A DNA stretch of 44,857 bases from Acidobacteriota bacterium (GTDB lineage Bacteria > Acidobacteriota > Vicinamibacteria > Vicinamibacterales > UBA2999), in NCBI GenBank assembly GCA_013140775.1, contig JABFSA010000122.1, positions 1 through 44,857 of the forward strand, given 5' to 3'. Shown here one piece after another: positions 27,049-33,750 of this stretch (position 1 is its first letter; the number at the start of each line of letters is the position of its first letter). The notes beneath the pieces were generated by a model. That model saw nothing but the letters and a program-made list of their open reading frames with translations, was not told the DNA's origin and made no database searches. Position numbers and translations under genes: made by a program.

Positions 27049-27420
27049 ATGAGGAGAACAGCTGTCGGCATATTCGCCGTGACGGTTCTGGCGCTCGTCT
27101 GGGCGGCGGGATTGCACGCGCACCATTCCCACTCGATGTTCGACATGAGCCGTGAGGTATCGATCGCCGGGACGGTGACGACCGTGTCGTACCGAAATCC
27201 ACACGTATTTCTCCACGTGGACGCCAAGAACGACAGTGGAGTGGTCGTCTCGTGGGCGATCGAGATGTCGAACATCTCCAACATGCAGAGCAAAGGCATC
27301 TACGGCGGCACCTTCAAGGTGGGTGACGTCGTCACAGTGAAGTTCAACCCGCTCAAGGACGGCAAGTACGGCGGCAACTACACCTCGATCGTGGCGGCCG
27401 ACGGAAAGGTGTACGAGTGA
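27049..27420 (+). CDS. DUF6152-family small exported protein
   Basis: A 123-aa protein with a signal peptide (about 1-27, WAAGLHAHH). The mature chain begins HHSHSMFDMSREVSIAGTVTTVSYRNPHVFLHVDAK and matches the DUF6152 pattern: His pair, F-D, then EVxxxGTV and NPHxxxxxxV. It probably forms a small OB-like beta barrel in the periplasm; function is unknown. It is the first of three such genes in this window, each next to a SIGRW-motif secreted protein. Its stop codon overlaps the following GTG start (GTGA). Confidence 0.85.
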   Translation: MRRTAVGIFAVTVLALVWAAGLHAHHSHSMFDMSREVSIAGTVTTVSYRNPHVFLHVDAKNDSGVVVSWAIEMSNISNMQSKGIYGGTFKVGDVVTVKFNPLKDGKYGGNYTSIVAADGKVYE

Positions 27421-28457
27421 GGTTCGCTGCCGGCTGCTTCGTCCTGTCCGTGTCGCTGGCGACACCGCTTGCCGCGCAGACGACGTTGTTCAACACCGAG
27501 GACTTCCGCAAGGACCAGGCGCGCTGGACCGACCCGGCGTACTACCTCTACAACACTGCCCGCCAGCTGACCGACATGCAGGTGGACAACCGCTTCGGGC
27601 AGAAGGGGTCGGGAACCGACAAGTACCAGATCAAGACTCCGTACGCGTTCAAGACCTCGCAGGAGCACTACGACGCGTGGCTCGCGAAGGCCAACGGCGG
27701 GACGAAACACACGATCGCGACGTTGCCGGACTGGGATGGCGTATGGACGGTTCAGGCTGGCTGGCTTGCGAGCACCGACATCCAGGCGAGCACGCTTGCC
27801 GCGGCCATGACTCCGCAGTACCGCGAGTACTACGTGCAGATGGCGAAGGCCGAGGCCGAGGGGCGCCACTGGTGGGCCTCGTCGTTTTGCCTGCCCGAGG
27901 GGTTTGCGCGCAACGTGTCCCGCGGTCCAAAGCAGGTCGTCATCCGGCCTGGGCAGGTGCTCATGGTCACCGACACGAACGTCTCGACTGACGTTCGATG
28001 GGTGTACATGAACAAGGGCCACCTGCCCGAGCGGGAGCAGTTCCCTCACTGGGTCGGCGAGTCGATTGGTTTCTGGGACGGTAACGCGCTGGTCGTTCAC
28101 ACCAACCAGATCCGGCAGTGGACAGCGAGCCACTCGCTCTTCGAATGGAGCGACCAGTTGAGCGCGGTTGAACGCTACGAACGCCAGGGCAAGGACATCG
28201 TCGCCGAGATCACGCTCTACGATCCGGTGGCATTTCTGTATCCATTGCACGCCAAGTTTCGGCTCACGCCAGACGCGGACGACCGTATGGTCTTCAGCAC
28301 GTGCACGGATACCAACGGCACGTCCAGCAACATCTACGCGGGCCCTGACGGGATCGTCAACGAACGGGTGCCTGGCGATCCCCAGTACTGGGATCCGAAC
28401 GATCCCAGGCCGTGGGCCAAACATTTCGCCATCGGAGAACGCCGCTCAGGTAAATAG
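27417..28457 (+). CDS. Secreted SIGRW-family protein of unknown function, paired with DUF6152
   Basis: A 346-aa protein with signal peptide (about 1-20, TPLAAQ), starting at GTG 27417 inside the previous stop. I know no named function. It shares with the proteins at 30357-31343 and 32874-33665 a block of the form W/Y-x-G-x-SIGxWxxxxLVVxT (here HWVGESIGFWDGNALVVHTNQI). It also shares a later ERYERQGKD(I)VAEITLYDPVAF segment and a conserved FCLPEGFARN. Length and charge suggest a beta-rich periplasmic or surface protein. Context with a TonB receptor suggests a role in substrate capture or cell-envelope chemistry, which is inference. Confidence 0.75.
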   Translation: MRFAAGCFVLSVSLATPLAAQTTLFNTEDFRKDQARWTDPAYYLYNTARQLTDMQVDNRFGQKGSGTDKYQIKTPYAFKTSQEHYDAWLAKANGGTKHTIATLPDWDGVWTVQAGWLASTDIQASTLAAAMTPQYREYYVQMAKAEAEGRHWWASSFCLPEGFARNVSRGPKQVVIRPGQVLMVTDTNVSTDVRWVYMNKGHLPEREQFPHWVGESIGFWDGNALVVHTNQIRQWTASHSLFEWSDQLSAVERYERQGKDIVAEITLYDPVAFLYPLHAKFRLTPDADDRMVFSTCTDTNGTSSNIYAGPDGIVNERVPGDPQYWDPNDPRPWAKHFAIGERRSGK

Positions 28458-28511
28458 CCACGTACCTCGACCGTGCTCCGTTGAACCGGGTCCTCGGACG
28501 TGTGGTGCGGC

Positions 28512-28697
28512 CATGCGGGACCATCTGTCGCTCCGCGAAATCGATCTCGATCCGCGCACCTCAGCGTCCGCAGCCGTCCAACGAGCTATGCCAATGCGTC
28601 TCCCACGATTTCGCTCCGGACAGACGGCCCCGCATGGCCGTCCCGGATATGGTGGGCGGATTGAATCGATTTCGCGGAGCGACATACGGCCCCGCGC
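28512..28697. repeat. MITE-like inverted repeat
   Basis: Arms at 28526-28545 and 28665-28684 are perfect 20-bp reverse complements. Similarity extends outwards (GCGGGACC at 28515 against GCGGGGCC on the other strand) and inwards (about 10 more bases with an indel), giving arms of roughly 40-45 bp around a core of about 120 bp. A third partial copy of the arm (minus strand near 28610-28640, with CATGCGGGGCCGTCTGTC) lies inside. No reading frame of note is present. It lies between convergent genes, so a dead or non-autonomous transposable element or a bidirectional terminator are both possible. Confidence 0.6.
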
Positions 28698-28728
28698 GGC
28701 CTCAAGGTTGATCGATTGTTTGCGGGGG

Positions 28729-29916
28729 CTAGCGGCTGGCAGGGGGCGCCGGCGCTGCGAACCTCGTCGCCGGAATGGCAGCGTTGATCTGGACGTTCTT
28801 CAACTGGTACACCGTCCGTCCGTTCGTCCATATCGAGGTCCACTTGAACGGAACCTTGATCCCCGACACCTCACGATAGTCCTCGAAGTCAATCTGGGTC
28901 GGCACGCGACCGACGGGTGACTCGGTCGAGTACCGGACCATTCGCACAAGCAGCCCCGACTCTTCGTCGAAATACAGCTTGATTGGTGTCCCGCTGGCCT
29001 TTCGTCCCTGGACGATCCGTGCTTCGCGATCGCCGATGGCCGTCAGGGGCCCGACGATCCAGTTCGACAGCACCTGCTTGATCTGCCCCGGAAACGCCAG
29101 CTCGGCTTCGAGCGCTCTGCCTTCGAGGTTGCCGCCCGTCAGCGTCACGACCGGAACTGGTCCGAGCGCAATGGGAGATGCCTGCCAGCCAGCCCGTCCA
29201 TCGAACGTGGTTGTCGCGTCGCCGTACTGTGACCTGAGAATCGTCGTGCGCTGGTTCGGCGCTTTCGCAAACACCTGCACAGGGAACTGCTCGAAGTCGT
29301 CGTACCCGTTGTAGGTGCCTTCAGCGACGTAGGAGGTGAGTCCCTTGAGTGCCGCCGCCCCTCCGACCGCCGCGATGTATTTGTCGAGCACCTCGTCGAG
29401 CGGGGGAGCATCGAACGCGGGCTGCATGATCTCGTACGGATCGTCGAGGATCGGATTGACCATGTACTGCACGGCCAGGCTCGGGATGACCTTCGGCCTG
29501 CGGTTGCCGTTGTGGCACGAGTAGCAGGTGACCCCGGGACGGCCGCCGAAGTACTGCTTGTTGATGGCGGTCATGATCCCCACCATCGCGCGGGTCGTCC
29601 GCTGGAGCTGGTTGTCGTCGGCGTAGCGATCCCAGCTGCCGCCGCTCTCGTCTACGTGGCAGTCGGTGCAGTTCAACCCCGTCGCGGCCGCGAACATGCC
29701 CATCGTCTCGAGAAACTCATCGACCGGGAGTCCCTTGAGCGTCTGCACGTTCTTGAACACCTGTTCCGCCCGCGGCTGCGTCGTCTGCTGCGCTGTTTGC
29801 GGGGCGGCCTGGCCTGCGGCCAATACGCTGCCCAGCAGGCACACGCCACAGATGGTGGCGAGGCCTTTGAACATCAGGGACGCCGGCTTCTTCATCACGC
29901 GCTTCACGTCAGCCAC
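28729..29916 (-). CDS. Photosynthetic reaction-centre-type (PufC-like) dihaem cytochrome c with C-terminal beta domain
   Basis: A 395-aa exported protein. GTG 29916 opens the frame, but ATG 29895 (MKKPASLMFKG) gives a cleaner signal peptide; no ribosome site decides between them. Haem motifs CTDCH (83-87) and CYSCH (131-135) sit in the reaction-centre cytochrome context (TMGMFAAATGLNCTDCH, MVGIMTAINKQYFGG..GVTCYSCHNG) with Met ligands before each motif. True PufC has four haems; two-haem versions are common in non-phototrophic Acidobacteria. The C-terminal half (about 175-390) resembles outer-membrane lipoprotein-sorting domains (YDDFEQFPVQVFAKAPNQRTT, FDGRAGW). It is probably a periplasmic electron carrier. 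It is last in a three-gene minus-strand operon. Confidence 0.8.
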   Translation of the reverse strand: MADVKRVMKKPASLMFKGLATICGVCLLGSVLAAGQAAPQTAQQTTQPRAEQVFKNVQTLKGLPVDEFLETMGMFAAATGLNCTDCHVDESGGSWDRYADDNQLQRTTRAMVGIMTAINKQYFGGRPGVTCYSCHNGNRRPKVIPSLAVQYMVNPILDDPYEIMQPAFDAPPLDEVLDKYIAAVGGAAALKGLTSYVAEGTYNGYDDFEQFPVQVFAKAPNQRTTILRSQYGDATTTFDGRAGWQASPIALGPVPVVTLTGGNLEGRALEAELAFPGQIKQVLSNWIVGPLTAIGDREARIVQGRKASGTPIKLYFDEESGLLVRMVRYSTESPVGRVPTQIDFEDYREVSGIKVPFKWTSIWTNGRTVYQLKNVQINAAIPATRFAAPAPPASR

Positions 29917-29929
29917 GGGCTAGATGGAC

Positions 29930-30307
29930 TCAAGGCCGCTGAATGTAGTTCGTTCCAACGACCTTTCCGTTGGCAAGCGTGATGGAACGGACGCGTCCGA
30001 CGGGCGCACCGCTCTTCACCGGTTCGAGTGCCACGGTGACAGAGTCACCGGGCTTGAACAACAACCGGCTCCAGCCTCGCTCCATCAAGTCGGCGGAGTT
30101 GGTGGCCTCCACGACCCAGTTGACGGCCTTTCCATTGGTTGTGACATCGAACTTCAGCCAGCAATGAGGGTTGGCCCAGATCCATTCGGTGACCGTGCCC
30201 TTGAGCTCGAGCGTCTTGCCCACGTCGAACGCGGCGTTTCCGTGATGAGCCAGCGCGGACGTGGACATGAGAGCAACGAACAGGGCCCCCCGGAGGAAGG
30301 TCTTCAT
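29930..30307 (-). CDS. DUF6152-family small exported protein
   Basis: A 125-aa protein. The start at ATG 30307 is preferred to an upstream one because AAGGAG lies about 8 bases before it and the signal peptide (MKTFLRGALFVALMSTSALA) then starts at once. The mature part begins HHGNAAFDVGKTLELKGTVTEWIWANPHCWLKFDV, the DUF6152 pattern, and has GWSRLLFKPGDSVTV. Function is unknown. It lies 49 nt after the SIGRW-family lipoprotein and 13 nt before the cytochrome gene, so all three are probably one transcript. Confidence 0.85.
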   Translation of the reverse strand: MKTFLRGALFVALMSTSALAHHGNAAFDVGKTLELKGTVTEWIWANPHCWLKFDVTTNGKAVNWVVEATNSADLMERGWSRLLFKPGDSVTVALEPVKSGAPVGRVRSITLANGKVVGTNYIQRP

Positions 30308-30356
30308 ACGGCGATCTCCTTGTGTGAATGCCATCGCAGTTCGATCGACGGAACAG

Positions 30357-31343
30357 CTATTTGGTCAGCCCGCTCGCGGGATCCGCGAAATCCGTCTTGT
30401 ACGACGCCATATCGGATGGCGCGCAGAGCATCTCGATGATGTCGTAGTCGTTTGCCTGTAGTTTCATGGGGAACCGGTCCATCGGAATCCACGGCCTGCT
30501 GTAGTACTTGGGGTCCGTTACCGTCACCGTGATCTCCATCAGGTGCGAATTGACGCGGTGGAACTTTTCCTCGACCGTCATCTCTTCGCTCATGGGACGA
30601 CCGGTCTCGTCCAGCCACACCCGTTCTCTCCCGAGCAAGCCAATGGTGTTGACGATGAAGTCGGTGTCGTTTGCCCATCGGCCAATGGAGTACCCGTACC
30701 AGCGGAAGTCCGGAAGCTCCTTGGGGAAGTCGCGCCCATCCGTCCAGATGACTCGATACCGCTTCTCGAACTGGTAGAGGACGATGACCTGGTTGGGGTT
30801 CTGAATGAACTGCGTGTGCCGCAGTTGATAGAAGTTGGCGCGCGGAAAGCCAAGCGGGTCGCAGTTGTCCCGCGGATCGTTGCTCATGGATGGGAGCACG
30901 GCGCGGTATCCGTAGAGCGCGTGGTGGCTGTCGTAGACCTTCTTGCCCTCCGGTGTGTACGGCGGCTCGCTCTTGCCGTCGCTGGGCATGGAGACGGGAC
31001 CATTGGCCTGAATGCCGGCGCCAGGACCCTCGGCCGGCTCCCACATCCCCGCGATGCTGCGCGCCGGCGCTGGACCGGGCGCCTGCCCTCCGGGCAACGG
31101 GTCGGTCAGGGGGCGGCCCCAGCCATCGAGCACGGTCAGATCGGCCGTGGATACGACGCCACGTCCGTTGCCGTCTCCGCGGCCACGTCCTCCGCCTGCA
31201 GCATTGGCCTGCGCCGCGCCTGGCGCTGCCTGCTCACCACTTTGCTGCGCTTCACCACCTGGCGCCTGCTCATTGCCCGCCTGAGTGCATGCTGCGGTTG
31301 AAGCCAGTACCGCTGCCATCATCACCAACTGCCATCGCTTCAT
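30357..31343 (-). CDS. SIGRW-family lipoprotein of unknown function
   Basis: A 328-aa protein with a lipobox (LASTAAC, Cys at 19) and then a Gly/Gln/Ala-rich linker to about residue 65, typical for an outer-membrane or periplasmic lipoprotein. The folded part carries WYGYSIGRWANDTDFIVNTIGL, matching the shared motif in the proteins at 27417-28457 and 32874-33665. It also has HRVNSHLMEITVTVTDPKYYSRPW. An AAGGA site precedes ATG 31343, and a strong promoter is at 31444-31472. It is the first gene of the operon with DUF6152 and the dihaem cytochrome. Confidence 0.78.
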   Translation of the reverse strand: MKRWQLVMMAAVLASTAACTQAGNEQAPGGEAQQSGEQAAPGAAQANAAGGGRGRGDGNGRGVVSTADLTVLDGWGRPLTDPLPGGQAPGPAPARSIAGMWEPAEGPGAGIQANGPVSMPSDGKSEPPYTPEGKKVYDSHHALYGYRAVLPSMSNDPRDNCDPLGFPRANFYQLRHTQFIQNPNQVIVLYQFEKRYRVIWTDGRDFPKELPDFRWYGYSIGRWANDTDFIVNTIGLLGRERVWLDETGRPMSEEMTVEEKFHRVNSHLMEITVTVTDPKYYSRPWIPMDRFPMKLQANDYDIIEMLCAPSDMASYKTDFADPASGLTK

Positions 31344-31443
31344 CGTCGAGTTCCTTTCGGCGGTGCTCTTCCGTGGCGATTGTCCTGAGTCCCGCGATCC
31401 CCTGTGATGAGTCCCGTGTCGAGAGGGCGCGCCTCGCGAGGAG

Positions 31444-31472
31444 CTTGTAACAGTTCACTGGATCTATGTCAA
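31444..31472 (-). promoter_or_regulatory. Sigma70-type promoter for the 31343 lipoprotein operon
   Basis: On the minus strand TTGACA (31467-31472) is followed by exactly 17 bases and TACAAG (31444-31449). Transcription would start near 31437, giving a leader of about 90 nt. Confidence 0.6.
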
Positions 31473-31533
31473 CGCGCCCACGCCAGGGGGCGGGTCATCG
31501 CATAGAATCATCTGCCTTACTGGAGGATCGCCC

Positions 31534-32370
31534 ATGCCCCCTCGTCGAGCGCTGATTGGTGTGATCATCGCCGTGCTGAGTGCGACTGGCCTGACGGCGC
31601 AGCAGGCGGTGAGCCCCGCGGATCGCTTCGTGGAGCCATTTCAGATCGTCGGCAACGTGTACTACGTGTCGCCGGAGGCTGAGCATTCTTCTTATCTCAT
31701 CACCACTCCACAGGGCCACATCCTGGTCAACACCGGCTACGAGCGCCAGGTGCCGACCATCCGGGGGAGCATCGAGAAGCTCGGATTCAAGTTCACCGAC
31801 ATTCGCATCGTGCTCGGCAGTCATGCACATGTGGATCACCAGGAGGGCGATGCACTGGTCAAGCAACTGACCGGCGCCCAGGTGATGGTCATGGAGCAGG
31901 ATGTGCCCGATCTGCGGGAGCTCACGCCCGGCGGCAAGCCGCATCCCATCGACCGTGTGCTGCACGACAACGACCGCATTCAACTGGGTGGCGTGACGCT
32001 CACGGCCTTGCTGACGCCTGGGCACACCAAGGGATGCACAACATACGCCTTCACCGCCCAGGAGGCTGGACGGAGCTACGACGTGATGATCGGGTGCGGG
32101 TACGGAGCGGCGGGGCGCACGCTCGTCAACGACCCGGAGTATCCGAACAAGCCCGATGATTATCGACGCACGTACGCGCGGGCGAAGACTTTCAAGGCGG
32201 ATGTGTTCCTGGGATCCCACGGACAGCACTACGGGCTGCTCGACAAGCTCACGAAGCGGGGGAACGGCGGCAATCCGTTTATAGATGCGACGACGTTGCC
32301 GACGCACGTCGCGACCTACGAGAAACAGTTCCTCGACGAGATGGCGAAGCAGACGGCCCGGCCCCGGTGA
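31534..32370 (+). CDS. Subclass B3-like metallo-beta-lactamase-fold protein
   Basis: A 278-aa exported protein with signal peptide (about 1-23, GLTAQ) and a GGAGG site before ATG 31534. The zinc site matches subclass B3: SHAHVDHQEG (His97, His99, Asp101, His102), TPGHTKGC (His164) and GSHGQHYG (His229). The flanking text (NVYYVSPEAEHSSYLITTPQGHILVNTG, SIEKLGF) is also B3-like. Such environmental homologues may hydrolyse beta-lactams weakly or act on other substrates. Whether it confers resistance cannot be judged from sequence. It is transcribed away from the lipoprotein operon. Confidence 0.85.
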   Translation: MPPRRALIGVIIAVLSATGLTAQQAVSPADRFVEPFQIVGNVYYVSPEAEHSSYLITTPQGHILVNTGYERQVPTIRGSIEKLGFKFTDIRIVLGSHAHVDHQEGDALVKQLTGAQVMVMEQDVPDLRELTPGGKPHPIDRVLHDNDRIQLGGVTLTALLTPGHTKGCTTYAFTAQEAGRSYDVMIGCGYGAAGRTLVNDPEYPNKPDDYRRTYARAKTFKADVFLGSHGQHYGLLDKLTKRGNGGNPFIDATTLPTHVATYEKQFLDEMAKQTARPR

Positions 32371-32381
32371 GGGCGGCGTCC

Positions 32382-32411
32382 TTGACAGCGTGTTGGCGGT
32401 CGTCGGATTAT
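32382..32411 (+). promoter_or_regulatory. Candidate promoter for the DUF6152-lipoprotein pair
   Basis: TTGACA at 32382-32387, an 18-base spacer and GATTAT at 32406-32411. A start near 32418 would leave about 60 nt before the ATG at 32478. Confidence 0.45.
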
Positions 32412-32477
32412 CCGGCCATTCGACTGGGTGACCCTCCCGTCCACCAGCGCGACACCAGCAACAGGAGGTTAGTGGCG

Positions 32478-32870
32478 ATGTCGAACATGAGAGTCGTCTT
32501 CGCGTTGATTGCCGGGACGCTCTGTCTCGGTGCCCCCATTTCCGCCCATCACAACACGGCCACCGTGTATGACGTGTCCAAGGACAAAGAGGTGGCGTTC
32601 ACTGGGACCGTCACGAAGATCGAGTGGGCGAATCCGCACATCCACATCTATGTGGACGTGAAGGATGCCAACGGCCGCGTGAAGAACTTCGCGATCGAAG
32701 GCGGCACGCCGAATTCGCTCTACCGCCGAGGGTGGAGAAAGGACTCCGTGAAGCCGGGAGACGTGGTGAAGGTCGCGGGCGCCGCTCCGTCGAGGAACGG
32801 CATGCCGCGCGTCCACCTGGGATCGATCACCACGATCGAAGGTCGGCAGTTGTTCAGCGGAAGGGACTAG
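32478..32870 (+). CDS. DUF6152-family small exported protein
   Basis: A 130-aa protein. ATG 32478 lies 9 bases after AGGAGG (32463-32468); an in-frame GTG at 32472 and an ATG at 32487 are alternatives. The signal peptide ends near ISAHH. The mature chain has HHNTATVYDVSKDKEVAFTGTVTKIEWANPHIHIYVDV, the DUF6152 pattern, then GWRKDSVKPGDVVKV. This is the third DUF6152 protein of the window. The next gene starts 3 nt after its stop. Confidence 0.85.
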   Translation: MSNMRVVFALIAGTLCLGAPISAHHNTATVYDVSKDKEVAFTGTVTKIEWANPHIHIYVDVKDANGRVKNFAIEGGTPNSLYRRGWRKDSVKPGDVVKVAGAAPSRNGMPRVHLGSITTIEGRQLFSGRD

Positions 32871-32873
32871 CCG

Positions 32874-33665
32874 ATGCCGTACGAATCACGTGGATTCGGG
32901 CGCGGCCTGTTCGTCGCGCTGTGGAGCGTCGCGGCTCTCGGGACTGCGGCGTGCGCCGGGCAACCAGACACGAACGCCTCAGCGACGGGCGCTGCTGACA
33001 CGGCTGCCGCGGCGTTCGACCCGCGGGACTTCAACGGCATCTGGCAGGGGGCCACGCAGGACCTCACGGCAAACCTGCTCCCTGGCGAGGAGATTGTGCT
33101 CACGGAGTACGGGGCGCAGCGCTATCGCGCGGTGGACCATGCAAAGTTCCCCGGCAATATATGCCTGCCCTACGGGCCCAATCGCGGAATGGCGGCGACC
33201 AACCCGTACATGGTCGTGCAGACGGCGGACACGATTGCCGTGCTGACCGAGCACATCGACTATCGCGTCTTCTACATGAACGAGAAGACCCATCCGGAGG
33301 ACATCCTGGAGTACCCGGAATGGATGGGGCACTCGATTGGCCGATGGGAGGGTGACACGCTGGTGGTGGACACCGTGGCGATTCGGCCCGAGTCGTGGCT
33401 TGATCGCGGCGGCCTCGAGCATAGCGACAAGCTGCACCTGATTGAACGCTTCCAGAAGACCAGCAAGGACGCGTTCACGTGGACGGTAACGGTTGAGGAT
33501 CCCGTCTTCTTCGCGAAGCCGTTTACCTACCGGCTGAACGTCGAGCGACTGGACTTTCCCCGCCTGATCCCCGATCGGTGCGACGACAACGAAGTAGACG
33601 CAGAGCACATGCTGCCCACGCCCGGCGCGATCCACAAGGTTCCGCCGACGATGCCGCGCAGCTGA
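32874..33665 (+). CDS. SIGRW-family lipoprotein of unknown function, paired with DUF6152
   Basis: A 263-aa lipoprotein (lipobox LGTAAC) with a short Thr/Ala linker. The body contains FNGIWQGATQDL, MGHSIGRWEGDTLVVDTVAI, HSDKLHLIERFQKTSKDAFTWTVTVEDPVFFAKPF and a C-terminal RCDDNE. The GHSIGRWEGDTLVVDT block is the clearest version of the motif shared with 27417-28457 and 30357-31343. I know no experimentally established role. It is translated right after the DUF6152 gene and likely shares its promoter. Confidence 0.8.
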   Translation: MPYESRGFGRGLFVALWSVAALGTAACAGQPDTNASATGAADTAAAAFDPRDFNGIWQGATQDLTANLLPGEEIVLTEYGAQRYRAVDHAKFPGNICLPYGPNRGMAATNPYMVVQTADTIAVLTEHIDYRVFYMNEKTHPEDILEYPEWMGHSIGRWEGDTLVVDTVAIRPESWLDRGGLEHSDKLHLIERFQKTSKDAFTWTVTVEDPVFFAKPFTYRLNVERLDFPRLIPDRCDDNEVDAEHMLPTPGAIHKVPPTMPRS

Positions 33666-33679
33666 GCTGGAAAGTCAAA

Positions 33680-33709
33680 GGGCGGGTTCCGCGTTCGCGG
33701 AACCCGCCC
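33680..33709 (-). terminator. Hairpin terminator between convergent genes
   Basis: GGGCGGGTTCCGCG is followed by TT and its perfect reverse complement, a 14-bp arm palindrome. Read on the minus strand it is followed by TTTGACTTT, so it best serves the TonB receptor gene that ends at 33751. It may also stop plus-strand transcripts. Confidence 0.6.
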
Positions 33710-33713
33710 TACG

Positions 33714-33748
33714 AGAGCCTGAAGCCTAAAGCCCAGAGCCTAGAGCCT
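33714..33748. repeat. Degenerate heptamer tandem repeat
   Basis: Five consecutive 7-base units (AGAGCCT, GAAGCCT, AAAGCCC, AGAGCCT, AGAGCCT; consensus RRAGCCY) lie between the terminator hairpin and the stop of the TonB receptor gene. Confidence 0.6.
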
Positions 33749-33750
33749 TC

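Noticed and set aside
27378..28424. 348-codon minus-strand frame opposite the SIGRW-family gene
   Set aside because: The plus-strand gene has a signal peptide, coupling to DUF6152 and a family motif. The minus frame has none of these.
31534..32370. Calling the B3-like protein a resistance gene
   Set aside because: The zinc ligands fit subclass B3, but environmental homologues often have other roles and there is no mobile context. Only the fold and class are supported.
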